This document shows positions 23,762-34,710 of a stretch of 64,000 nt of DNA, in pieces. This stretch comes from Limnanthes douglasii subsp. nivea (lineage: Eukaryota > Streptophyta > Magnoliopsida > Brassicales > Limnanthaceae): contig JAUPFV010000001.1 of assembly GCA_036936605.1 (NCBI GenBank), positions 214,797,530 through 214,861,529 of the forward strand. Reading direction: 5' to 3'. The notes below the pieces were generated by a model, which was given only the letters and a program-made list of their open reading frames with translations, did no database searches and was not told where the DNA came from. The stretch's first letter is position 1; each line of letters opens with the position of its first letter. Position numbers and translations under genes: made by a program.

Positions 23762-26257
23762 TTTGTGGCACTGCAACTGATTTGTGTTTGTGCAGGAAGT
23801 ATGACAACAAAACCTAGTTATTACAGATCAGGGGTGGTGAGCCTTCTGAAGCTACTTAAAGATATGCGTATTACCAGGGCCCACATTGAAGCTGCAAGAA
23901 ACACACCCTTCTACACACTTTTGAAAACGGCTTTCGAAATCCGTAATCAGGCAGAGCTGCCAAAGAAAAAATTCTACTCAATCATTCAGTATATCATCAA
24001 GCAATTCTCTGTTGATAGAGACGCCTTTAAGATTGGCAACAAGTTTGTAAAGATAACTGAAAACGATGTGAAGGTCATATTCGGGTTGAGGCATGGCACC
24101 GAGAAAATGCAGTTAACAAAAACCGGAGCTTTTCACAACAAATATGCACCCGGCGAGGAGGACGAATCAAGGATGATGAAGAAATACTTCATGGGTAAAA
24201 CTGGCAGGAAAGTAGCAGCTAGTAATACTAAAACAATAACAAAATCCATTATAAAAGTACGTCTAAAATCGACTTCATCTTTATAAAGCAAGATTTTGTA
24301 CTTTACTAACATAGCATGTTGTCGTTGGTTTTACAGGAGGGTATAGAGAAGGCCATAAACGAAGGAGGGGAGCATGAGTTGGAAGACGTTACGAGGCTGT
24401 TGATACTGTTTTTGTGCTCCACCCCATTCTACTCCGTATCTGGAGATATATTGGGTTGGAGCACGGTTTATTATGTTGAAGCCCTCAGTAGAATAAACAA
24501 TTACGACTGGTCTGGATCAATATTGTACAAGCTTCGACAGTCTATTAGGAGTTGCTTAGCAATCGAAAAACCTGATAGAGTCGTCGGCTGCGTCGCCCTT
24601 GTAATTGTAAGATTGATCTATTCAGTATAAAAATTAGTTATGTACAGAGCATCTTGTTGATAAAACTTGTCCCCGCACACAACAGTCGGCCTCGAGGTAG
24701 CAAAGCCAACCTCGATACCAAGGTTTTTCAAATGGTTGGGATTAGAGTGCCAAGCAGCAACCATGACAGTGCTTCTTAGAACACCCTTGCTGGATAATGA
24801 CCAGGTATAAGCTTTATATAGGTATTGAACTGGGGGTGCAAACAGTTCGCAGCATATCATGCGTTTTGATTAGAAAAATGCATCCATCATTTCGCAGCCT
24901 GATATGAATTTTAGTTCGCAGCTTCTTTTTCCACACAGTTCGTATCATATTGTTTACACACATAACGCAGCTCAACATGCATTTTAACAAGTGTTATAAT
25001 AGAACAATGCATCAATCATTTTCGCAGCCTGACATAAATACTTAGTTTGCAGCGTATGGTTTACACATAGTTCGCAGCATATGACTCACACACAATTCGC
25101 AGCTCAGCATGCGAATTATTTCAAAAAAAATTGTTTACTTACATGTGCCTCTGTTGGTAGGTTTTCGAATGTCCATTACGTCTTACCGAGGCTGAAAGTG
25201 AAGCTTTCAGAGAACGAGAAGATAGTGGAGATGCAGAAACCGTTTCTACTTCACCGAAAGATAGACCAAGGAAGAGGACGAAAAGCACAACATCAAAACC
25301 AAGACAAAGGAGACGAGCATCACAGAAAGAAACAAATAAGGTGATGTCTCATAGATCCGAACAACCAACACCACCCGAGCCAACGATTCCACCACCAAGA
25401 CTCCCCAAGCAAACGATTCCACCACCACCGAAAGGCAAATCCAGGCAGGAGCCCGACGACGACGACACAACCAGTATGAGTGAAATAATCGGTGATTATG
25501 TACTCAAACGCAGAGGTCCTAATCCCGATATTTCTGTAATTGTTGTTGAATCAAAGCGTTTGAAGACATACGCCGACAAGAACAAGTACGAGAGAAAGAT
25601 CCAAAAACAGGCCAGAGAAGTAAGTATGACTTAAGCCTTAAATAATCGTTACAATCAGCACTTAATATGTTTATAAAACGTTTGCTATCATTTTTCCAGT
25701 GAAAGAATTGAAACGCAAGATAGCGGAACTTGAAGCACAACAACTCGACAATGCTATCTCTCAGCCAATTTGCCAGATTGAAAGCCCAATAGCTGAACAG
25801 GTACCAGCATTTCCAGACAGAGTAGCATCCACTGTATTGCAAGCATCCGTGTCTAATGCTGATCAGCACGCTGATGGAGTACTGCCAGAAGAGAGGGACG
25901 ATGATGCCAACCATTCACCCATACCGGTACAATCTGCAGAGATGAACATCATGGAGACACAGACAGAGAAAGAAAGACACGAGTTTCCTCCGAATGACCC
26001 GAAGGAGATAGAAAATGTAAGTGGATGATATGATGATATCAAACAAATATCAGGACTCTTGTGTAGTCCTGTCCAAACAATTCGCATCTTATGTTGCGAA
26101 TTGTGTATTCAACTAGTGGATTGGTTATTTTACAATTCGCATGCTGATCTGCGAAATGTTTGAAGTGGACAAAACAAATATCAGGTCAGCATGCGAATCG
26201 TTCTCAAAAATGATTAAAGTATGCTTAACCCTTTTTTTGGAATTTTGTATGAAACAG

Positions 26258-26929
26258 GAGACCGAAAGAAAACAACAACAACAACAACAGCAATAGCAAC
26301 AGCGGGAACAAGTTCAACACCAGCAACAACAACAACAACAACACCAACAGCAACAACAACAACAACACCAACAGCAACAACAACAACACCACCAGCAACA
26401 ACTCCAGCAACCACAAGTTCAACACGAACAACAGCAACAACAACAAGAAAGACAACAAGAACAACAATAGCAGCAACAGATAGCCTTGGCAAAGAGAGAA
26501 AGGCTAACGCAAGAGATAGCACCTCAAGAGTCAGAACCTGTCCATCCCGGTGAGAAGACGGAACTACTCAGCCAGGAAGGACCATCCTTAGAAGACAACA
26601 CCACATCTGCAGATGCACCTCAAAGACCAACGGTGCTGTAAACAAAGTCAGAATTGCTAAGCCAACGTGAAACTGTAGCACCGCTAACAAATCAACTTCA
26701 AGCTCCAGAGTCCCAAGATAACACAGTAGGTTTACCCGATGCTTTTGTTGATGGTATTTACACTCAAGTTTCACAGACATTTTTAAATGAAATTGATAAT
26801 GTATATTACGATTCTATAATACAACGGTCTTTGGAGAACATGTTGGAGGATGACTTTAATGATCTCTGCCGACACGATCCAGATCCTATGCCGAACAAGT
26901 CAACGGCATTGGATGTCGTTGACCATGTG
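26258..26929 (+). pseudogene. Exon with long polyglutamine tract inside the Ulp1 gene
   Basis: In the exon's frame about 65 residues (26273-26480) are almost all Gln with a few His, encoded mainly by CAA. Two in-frame TAG codons (26294-26296, 26468-26470) stand where CAG is expected, and a TAA (26639-26641) where CAA is expected, consistent with C-to-T changes. After the tract the frame stays good (ALAKRERLTQEIAPQ and a long acidic stretch with YYDSIIQRSLENMLEDDF). The exon starts after GAAACAG and ends before GTAAGG. Confidence 0.75.
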
Positions 26930-27230
26930 GTAAGGGCTACTTATAATGATTTTGCATCATAACATGAGATTTGTGTTAGCAAACTGTTTGGGGTATTACA
27001 AACGAATATCAGGGTATCATGCGAACTGTTCAGTGGAACCTCGAACAGTTCGCATGCTACCCTGATAGATACTATGAAATTTATTCAGCTGGAACCAAAC
27101 AGTTCGCAGCATATGGTTTACACATAGTTCGCAGCATATGGCTTACACACAATTCACAGCTCAGCATGCGAATTCTTTGCAATTATAATGACTGACACCC
27201 TTCTAATTTTGATTTTCGTTATTTACTAAG

Positions 27231-28597
27231 CTCGAGCCCAGTATAGAGATAGAGGAGCCAAGTTTTACTCTACTGACACCAACACAGCCTCAAGTGGCAA
27301 AGGAAGAGGAATATTTCATTATAATAGTACGTGAACCACCAAAAGTAGAATACATCAACTGGCCAAAAAAAAAAAAGTAACTGACCGTATCGATGTGGCA
27401 GAACACCACAAAATACAGTTAGTTAAAGCCTACGAGAGCGAAACCCCTGATCCAGTGGTATGGCAGTTACCAGAGTCCAAATTTACATACGGAATCAGAA
27501 TGCAAGCGAGTGATGTGATGGCACTACCTTTAGAACTGGAGCTGGACGTAAAGGTATCCAATTGTCAACCGATTCTATTTTTAATGTTTCAAATATGTCT
27601 TGTATATTTAACATAAATCTACAACTCCTTTCTTAGGTTATCGACGCTTGGATTTGAAAGATGCTTGAAGAAGCAGACTTCAAAGTTCCATGCACTAAAG
27701 CTAAAGGAGAGCATCATGACGCCGTACTGATTTCGGGCATGACTGCGGTAAGTTTAGCTCAGGTAAATTTCAAAGTTTCAGAAAATGTTCTCATTGTAAT
27801 ATACTCTTGCTTGGATGCATCATCAAATAAAAGCAGGCTGGCAAGTAGAAACTTTGGTGGACGCAGCTTTTAGAAAAGGGCCCAAAGACGCCAACACCAT
27901 CATGGTTCCAGTATGCACCGAGACAAAGGACACCGTAAACCACTGGACGTTGCTCGTCATTTACATCGACGGCAGGTCAATTTCAAACTACAATCCCCTT
28001 CTGCCTAAGCTGAAAGCCATAGACTACACCACAAGGACACCTACACGACTGGTAAATATTCCCAACTACACACTTAAATTTAAACACATTTTAAGTATGC
28101 ATGTTGCGAACTGTGATCGAGATATGCTGCGAAATGTGAGTAAATCAGTTGCGTTTCGCAGCCTATCCATAACATATTTCGCAGCATGTTGGATTGGATA
28201 TCATACAATTCGCACCTTAGGCTGCGAATCGTGTGACATGCCCATGTTAGATTGGTTGTCATACAATTCGCAGCCTAAGGTGCGAATTGTATGGCACCAA
28301 CTGTTTGTTGTTTTTGTGCTGGTTCCTAACACTTATTAATATAAACAGATCAAATATTTGTTGGAGATAGGATTCCTACTTAAATCAAAGACATGGTGGA
28401 AGGTGAAAGTTGAAAGAAAAATCCCAAAACAAAAACAAGGCACCCTCGACTGTGGTATTTTTGTCTGCAAATATGCAAGAGATATTATCCAGCATGGATT
28501 TGTGCAGACAGAATACGATGCAGATATGGTCACTGCCTTCAGAGCAGAAATGTTTTATTACTTTTTAAATGACAAAGATCGCATCGCATATGGCTGA
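27231..28597 (+). pseudogene. C48 protease domain of the MULE Ulp1 gene
   Basis: This is the catalytic part. It begins with WQLPESKFTYGIRMQ and runs through ADFKVPCTK, the His in VNHWTLLVIY (about 27935), Asn27992 codon (AAT in NYNPL, where active enzymes have Asp), and the Gln/Cys in KQGTLDCGIF (about 28440). Four exons are joined by ordinary GT-AG introns, and the second of them contains paired copies of the TTCGCA repeat (28,208-28,287 lies between exons 9 and 10). A TGA at 27655 and the 12-A frameshift make it non-functional. Confidence 0.8.
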
Positions 28598-29124
28598 TTC
28601 GATTCAAAATACTATGCTTTTCCTTGTAAATACATCGGTTGTAATTTTTAGTTTGTTGTGCATACGTAAACAAATTACATTTTCAGAAATGTGCATATTC
28701 CTTAGCAAATAGTTCGCATCATAACCTGATATATATAAGGGTTGGTTAATATTCGAATAATTCCAACCAAACAGTTCGCAGCCTAACTTATATATCAGTA
28801 AATAATTCGCAGCCTAACTTATATATCAGTAAATAATTCGCAGCCTAACTTATCAGTAAATAGTTCGAAGCCTAACCTGATCGATGCGTACTTATCACTA
28901 ACAAACAGTTCACAGAAAGCCCTGGTATACCACATTAAACCCAGTTCGCAGCCTGGTGCTAAATAAAAAATTCGAAATATAAAGTTGAAGGATACGAACA
29001 GGCTGTGGCTTATGCCTTGGTAAACATTTTCTCCATTGAGCACACGAAAAACAATCTAATCAAGTACATAACCCATTAATTGCTGATTGGACATGGAGGC
29101 TATGTAATGATTACCTCTTTTCCC

Positions 29125-29132
29125 TATAAATA
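29125..29132 (+). promoter_or_regulatory. TATA box for the small acidic ORF
   Basis: TATAAATA inside CCCTATAAATACC, about 93 bases before the proposed start at 29218. It is a good plant TATA consensus at a plausible distance for a short leader. Confidence 0.55.
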
Positions 29133-29217
29133 CCTTCTAGTAACCAGAGGCTAATTTTACAACAAACTCTATATTTTTTTTAAAAACACCTCTTGTTCTC
29201 TTCGAATTCAAACAGTC

Positions 29218-29691
29218 GTGTCTTTTTCCACCACCACAACCACCACCTCATACTCAAACTCTGGTTCACTTGGTTCTCTGGGTGACTCCTGGTCATCCTT
29301 AACCGTTAACTGGAGCGATGAGTTGATCATGCTAGCAGCACCACCAAACAGGCCAGTATCTGTTTTTGGTTTAGACATATATGATGACTACTACTCTGCT
29401 GACTCTCAACCAGTGGAAGTTGTTCCACTGGTTGCTGCTGAACCTCAGCCAGAAGAGGTTCCAATGCTTGCTGCTGCACCTCAGCCAGAAAAGGTGCAAC
29501 CTCATATGGCAGAGGTTCGAAACAGCAAAAGGAAGAGGGAAGACAAAGCTGGTTCATCAAGGACAAAAATTTTAAGCATGATGGATGTAGATAATGAAGA
29601 TGAAGAGGAAGTGGAAAAGAATAAGGGTGATGATCAGCACAAAGAGGAGAAAGAGGAAAAAGATGATGAAGAATCCTCTACTAACTGCTAG
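29218..29691 (+). CDS. Uncharacterised acidic, Lys/Glu-rich MULE ORF (157 codons)
   Basis: The frame is open for 157 codons to a TAG at 29689 and begins with a Ser/Thr stretch (SFSTTTTTTS). The first codon is GTG; an ATG may have been lost, since none lies close by in frame. Two copies of an EPQPEEV/APQPEKV unit (about residues 75-95) are followed by a likely nuclear localisation signal (SKRKREDKAG) and a very acidic, lysine-bearing C-terminus (DVDNEDEEEVEKNK...EEKEEKDDEESS). It stands between the Ulp1 gene and the convergent mudrA, with its own TATA box. I recognise no family. It could be a third transposon gene, a captured host fragment or an intact non-functional relic. That it stays open while its neighbours are broken is notable but may be chance. 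Confidence 0.5.
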   Translation: MSFSTTTTTTSYSNSGSLGSLGDSWSSLTVNWSDELIMLAAPPNRPVSVFGLDIYDDYYSADSQPVEVVPLVAAEPQPEEVPMLAAAPQPEKVQPHMAEVRNSKRKREDKAGSSRTKILSMMDVDNEDEEEVEKNKGDDQHKEEKEEKDDEESSTNC

Positions 29692-30438
29692 AGTTGGCTT
29701 TTGTTTTTTGATTTTTTGGAATGCAACTAACTAACAGCAGTAGCTTGTAGTGATCTGTGTAAATATTTTTTAGTGCATGAAATATTGTAATCCTCTTTTT
29801 TGTAATCCAATTTGTTTACAGACTTTCAATCATATAAACGATTCGCATCCAATTACAATTTGCAAATGATTCACATGTTAACCAGATATATTACTTGTTT
29901 TCAACCTTACTGAATATCCTAGTATGTTTATTGAAGCACACTTCGTAGCTTATCATGTGACAAATAGCAAGACTTCTGGTTGTTCTCCATTCGTATCATA
30001 ATTCTAGTCATAATTCGCAGCCTATCATGCGAAACGTATGCGCATAATTATTATCATATGTTCTGGTCATAATTCACAGCCAGGAGTCCTGATATTTATT
30101 TAAAAAGGCATTACGTTATAGCTCAACACAATTCACAACCTCAAATGTTGATAAATGTTTAATATGATTTTACTAACGATTCGCATCCTGGTGAAATTTC
30201 ACACAAATCGCATGGAAACCTGATAGATGTTTGCAACAATATACCAACATATTGTACACAATTCGCAACACACAATGTGAAATGCTTACAAGTCAAAGCA
30301 CTTAACATTTCGTAACTCTAATCATTGCATTACAAAACACTGGAATGTAAAAATGTTTAGTTTGATGTACAGAACAATAACAATACTACAAATAAATGTG
30401 ATCTGGCCAACCAGAATTGTCCACAACACGGATTGTCC

Positions 30439-32987
30439 TTAAACTGGAACATCACAAGTCCTCCGATTATGGCCTGATTTTGAACATCGGCCACACCTCA
30501 CTGCTTGGTTGAGATTTCTCCTCTAGAAGGGATTCGCTTTTTCTTAGGCCTTCCGGAGCGTCTCTTAACGTTCGGAGGCAGAACTTCAACAAAAGAAGGA
30601 TCGTTAGCGCTGGACCCTTCGCCGAAATCAGTTATAGCTGGTATGCTAAAAGAGTAACTTTCCCTGTAATTCTTAACCGTAAATAAGGGTTCTATTACAG
30701 TCAATGGATCTTGGTCGGTGTATTGTAATGCCGCTAAAGCATGAGGACATGGAAAACACTCTTGTTGCCATGATCCGCAAGAATATTTGAAATCCAACAG
30801 ATTAACAACAGCCACAGGATTCGAAAAGACTTCGAATCATGGCGGTAGAGGACTTACGTACTACCTAAGTTCGGCACATGTCAACATTCTGCTTTAGCTT
30901 CTTCTCGTACTCGGGAACCAAATTAGTACTCCAGCTGAGACCTTCTTCGTATCTCCGTGAAACTTGAGTCATAAGCAAGACTCTAATCCAATCAATAAAC
31001 TCAACAATTGGTAGGCCGTAATATTTTTAATCTGATTGTTAAACGATTCAGCTGTAGTAGAAGCCATAGAGCCGTATCGCTTCCCTTTTACGTAAGTCTG
31101 CGCATACTTTTCAGGGGGTAAATTTGCAAGAAAATCACTCATTCTGTCACCACCTTCACATAGAAAAATCGTTAGTATATCTTTAAAAAGCTCTCGACTG
31201 GGAGCATAAGCAAGACGATAGAAGAAACTCAACATCCTTTTTTTTATAGTCTCTGTTAGTATGTTCCAGTTTGGCTTTCAAATTCCGCATGAAATGGAAA
31301 TAACACTACGCATGATAGCAGTTTGGATACAAGACAGAAATAGCATTAACGATACCAGAATGACGGTCTGAAATAAATGTGATCTGGCGATCCAGAAAAT
31401 GTGGTTTCAAACACCCCAAAAACCACATCCAATTATCACAATCTTCAATGTTAACTACACCAACAGCAACAAGGAATAGTCCTGGAAAAAGTCAGATCAA
31501 ATGAACACTACAACACTACCCAAAAGTTTAAAAATTGTAAACAATTCGCATGCTGTCCTGGAACAACAATTCACAGCTTGTCATGCGAATTATGTGTGAT
31601 ATTTTAATTGCTCATACATGGAATTCGCAGCTTGTCATGCGAATTGCTTGTGACAACTTCAAATAATACCTAATTCAAGCTGCGATGTAAGTACAATTTC
31701 AGATAATACCTAATTCGCAGCCTCAAATGCGAAATGTTAAGATCACAACACTACTTAATTCACAGCCTATGATGCGAATTGCATCAGCATTTTCACACAA
31801 AAACATCATTCAAATTAACTAGATAAATGTAACTAATCGTTGTTTCTGTCCTTTGCTACAACACTGAGCAAGGTACCCTTGTACTTGCCATATAAGTGGG
31901 TTCCATCGACAAACAACATTGGACGGCATGAATCAAAACCCCAAAGGGACGAACCGAATGCTACAAAACAGCACTTGAATCGGTTTCCAGCTGACAACTC
32001 CAACTGGCAGTCTGAAGTAATATCCCGGCACGTTAAGCGTTTGAAGTATCCGCTTCGTAAACTAAAATAACTTGAACTATCTCCGAAAACTCCCCTCCTA
32101 GCCTTCTCTAAATCATTCCATGACAAGCGATAAAGGATGTCAAGACCGTAATCTTGTTTGACAGTCGATTGTATGGTTTTGGTTGTCAACAAATGGCAGG
32201 TCCGTAGAGAATCCTGAATTTCCTCTGTAATCAAATCTGATGTCAAATGCCTGTGCCGCTTATGCTTATGCTTCTGGGAGAAAACAGGACTGCAAGTATG
32301 GTGCGGGACATACTTCTTGATTGTCATCAAGCCGGTGCTTGAGTCAATAGATGCATAAAGCCTCCATTTGCACCCGGTTGTGAACTTATTTTCACAATAA
32401 GCAGTGATCTTATTTGCTGTGTTGTGCAGGTATTTGAAAGAAAAACCATGCTCTAACGCAAACTTGCACAAAGATAACCTCAGACCGACAGCACCTTCTT
32501 CAAAAGCTTGACCCACTCCTGTAATAGCATCAGCCCAACCAGCAGTAGCAAGTTGTTTTTTTCTCTGATCAGAATTAACTAAACCGTTACTACTCTCCCC
32601 GCTAACTAGTTGATTGGGAGATGGTTCTCCCAAAATCAAGCTACGCTCTTTACGCTTTACACTAAAATCCTTACCACCAGAGATCTTATCAACAGAACTT
32701 TTATTACCAGAACCCTTATCGAAGACGTGTTGTTCTATGAGAAAACTAACCCGTTTTAAACGCTCCAAATCAAGATATAACACCAACCCAACAAAATCAT
32801 TATGGTTATTAAAGAAACAATTATTGTGATCCCCGCAGGAGTAGGTAATTAGGTAGTCACCTGTGGAAAGCTCCTCCCATGTGCTCTCTACATAAGCTTG
32901 GATACTTTGAAAGCTTTCAAACTCCATGAAAGGCACAATTGCAGTTTGGTGTCCATATTTTAAAATACAAACTCGTGATTTGGACAT
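30439..32987 (-). pseudogene. mudrA-type MULE transposase, broken
   Basis: Exon 1 (32987 down to about 31835) starts MSKSRVCILK and contains the MuDR N-terminal domain (FALEHGFSFKYL...GCKWRLYAS...YVPHHTC) and the first catalytic Asp in LFVDGTHLYG. An intron with four or more TTCGCA motifs runs to an acceptor at 31482. Exon 2 (31481 downward) has the second Asp in FISDRHSGIVNA and the glutamate in TTAESFNNQIK. A SWIM zinc finger follows (30,815-30,740: the first Cys is Tyr, then SCGSWQQE...PCPHA), then an AT-hook-like GRPKKKRI and, in another frame, a CCHC knuckle CGRCSKSGHNRRTC (about 30,450-30,490). Breaks: TAG at 31306-31308, frameshifts in an 8-bp T run near 31235, near 30970 and near 30500. 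Transposases of this family cut and join the element ends. Confidence 0.9.
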
Positions 32988-34074
32988 CCCTTACCCTGGA
33001 CAGAACAAGTTATTAGTTATTAGTCACAAAAACTATGTGCAAATTATTTACTACTGTATCAAACAATTCGCATCCTATCTTGTGAATTGTATATACCTAC
33101 ATCGAGCAATTCGCATCCTGTCTTGATATTTGTTTGTAAAAAAGGTCATGATATTTGTTTCGAAATACAATACTCTAAAAAGTTCTAGATAGTTCGCATC
33201 ATAGCATGCGAAACGTAGAAGCAACTAAAAAAGTATTGATATTTGTTTAAATATGCAATACTTTAGAGTCCTACACAGTTCGCATCATAACATGCGAAGT
33301 GTGTAGAAAATTAACAAAAAATTCCTGGTATTTGTTTGAACACACAGTACTCTAGAGTTTCACATAGTTCGCATCCTAACATGCGAAACGTATGTAAACT
33401 TTGAACTTCGTTCATGTGATTCGCATGTCACCATGCGAATTGATCATACAATTAGCATCTTCCTCATCGAATACACCAAACAATTCGTATCTTTAGTGTA
33501 AGGCCTGGACAACTAAAACTCGTAATCTACACATGAAATAAAAAACTAAAGCACTACAAAATTAGTATATAACATCATAAAACAAGGATATAAGTATATA
33601 ACGAACAATATTAACAAAACAATAACAGATCACTATAACAAAAAAAAAACAGAGAAAAGCTCGAAATCAGGCAATGGCGTCTAAAAACAGTAGAATAGAA
33701 CCTATTCCAACAGAGAAAACCAATAAATAACTTCGAAATCGGTAGGTAATTACCTGAAAAGCAAGCAACATGATTACTTGTAAGCCAACAGATTCCAAAA
33801 ACCATGATCAACTCCTGTACGTAGAAAACAGTGGTTAGACAGGTCTAACACCACAACCTACATAAATAAACAAACCTTCAGCAGCTTTCGATCACCGGAA
33901 AATATGATTTCAACCGGTCTTCGTGGTGGTTCGTAGGGTTAGGTGGTTAGAGCGGCTAACAAATTCAAATCTTCAAAAAACTAAAGAAAACAGAAAATTA
34001 TGTTTATATAGTGGGTTAAGGGTAATTAGGGTATTAAAATAATATTAGGCTGTAAGTGACAATAAGGTAGTTGA

Positions 34075-34159
34075 GTTGGGTATTAAGTAACAATTGATCA
34101 AACCTTGGGTAGTAAGTGACAATTGAATAGTTGAGTGGGTACTTTAGGTGCAATTTCCC
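34075..34159 (-). repeat. MULE right terminal inverted repeat
   Basis: Inverse of the left end at 22,969-23,055. It reads, on the minus strand, GGGAAATTGCACCT and then TACCCACTCAACTAT. The mudrA leader starts from this side. Confidence 0.85.
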
Positions 34160-34168
34160 TAGTTTATA

Positions 34169-34710
34169 TCGTTATATGTGAAGATTTCGAGATCATAAAT
34201 AATTAGATGGACGATAGATATATTTTACGTATTTATCATTTAACTATGATTGACAAATTGGTAAATTAAATCATGTGTCTTAAATTTTAACCATATCTGT
34301 TTTTATTCCGATATGTTTTTAAATTTTTCCATCATTCACTTTTTGCTGAAGACATTTTTTACTACGATTATGTTTTATTTTAATAATCGTCTATTTTTTT
34401 AGAGATACTAATTTTCCATCATCTTTATCTAGTTTTCATTTCATATACCGTCTTTAATTATCTGTTAACGTTAGTTATCGTGTATGATTTAAATAACAAT
34501 ATATATTAAATCATATAACTCATTCATCAAGTATTACACGCACCATCATAATCATTCACACCGATAATGTAGAGGATGATTTTACTTTGGTCATTGTCCA
34601 ATCCAAACCAAAGTATTTATCTGATATTTTATCTTTACGTTCTAGCCGACACTTTTACCTTTATTCTTTAGCGTCATGAATTCTTATATATTTCAATATG
34701 GATAATGACA
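34169..34710 (-). repeat. 3' LTR (partial) of the old gypsy element
   Basis: Aligns co-linearly with about 51,275-51,835. Shared landmarks include CATATAACTCATTCA, ATAATGTAGA(G/T)GATG, GGTCATTGTCCAATxCAAACC and CACTTTTACCTTTATTCTT. The right copy continues about 170 bases further left than this one, so the end next to the MULE is missing or rearranged. Confidence 0.85.

Larger units (their letters stand above)
23801..28597 (+). pseudogene. MULE-borne Ulp1/SENP-type cysteine protease gene (C48), broken
   Basis: About ten exons can be traced: 23801-24256, 24337-24606, about 24650-24804, 25161-25619, about 25700-26016, 26258-26929, 27231-27553, 27637-27747, about 27837-28051 and 28349-28597. 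The N-terminal exons hold the helical domain that precedes plant transposon Ulp1 proteases (DUF1985-like: NDVKVIFGLRHG, and TRLLILFLCSTPFY). The middle is proline-, charge- and glutamine-rich with an N-x2-K/R basic stretch (RPRKRTKS). The C-terminus is the C48 protease: VNHWTLLVIY (His), QGTLDCGIFVCK (Gln and Cys). The family Asp, 17 residues after His, is Asn here. Breaks include stops at 26294, 26468, 26639 and 27655, a frameshift near 24670 and another in a 12-A run near 27370. Family members cleave SUMO-like peptides; the role in the transposon is unknown. Confidence 0.85.
23660..33480. repeat. Dispersed quasi-palindromic TTCGCA/TGCGAA motif inside the MULE
   Basis: By hand I count about 36 TTCGCA and about 20 TGCGAA hexamers within the element, far above what an AT-rich 10-kb stretch would give. 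They sit in introns and intergenic parts and avoid the coding exons. The usual form is A(A/G)TTCGCAGCCT or A(A/G)TTCGCATCxT, often followed within about 6-10 bases by the inverse, ATGCGAATTGT. Clusters: 23,660-23,761; 24,843-25,105; 26,080-26,195; 27,018-27,175; 28,100-28,290; 28,708-28,950; 29,843-30,265; 31,545-31,775; 33,060-33,440. Confidence 0.85.
22969..34159. mobile_element. Mutator-like element (MULE) with Ulp1 protease and mudrA genes
   Basis: The 11.2-kb element has related inverted ends: the left reads GAGAAAAATACCCG and the right, on the other strand, GGGAAATTGCACCT; both then share ACCCACTCAACTAT and GTTACTTAATACC at the same spacing. Flanking sequences TATTTTATA (22,960-22,968) and TAGTTTATA (34,160-34,168) form a 9-bp target duplication with one mismatch, the length that Mutator superfamily elements make. 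Inside are a spliced Ulp1 protease gene (plus strand), a small acidic ORF (plus) and mudrA (minus), so the two large genes converge. Plant MULEs carrying C48 proteases are known as Kaonashi/KI1-type elements. Both large genes are interrupted, so this copy is probably no longer autonomous. Confidence 0.92.

Noticed and set aside
26214..26522. Open minus-strand frames rich in Val or Leu across the CAA repeat
   Set aside because: They are the other-strand reading of the polyglutamine-coding CAA array and have no independent signal.
31840..32829. Plus-strand frames of 71-76 codons
   Set aside because: They lie opposite the mudrA exon 1, whose minus-strand frame has domain-level support.
23660..33480. 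The regular TTCGCA motifs as a CRISPR-like array
   Set aside because: Spacing is irregular, copies are imperfect and inverted in places, there are no unique spacers of constant length, and the genome is a plant's.
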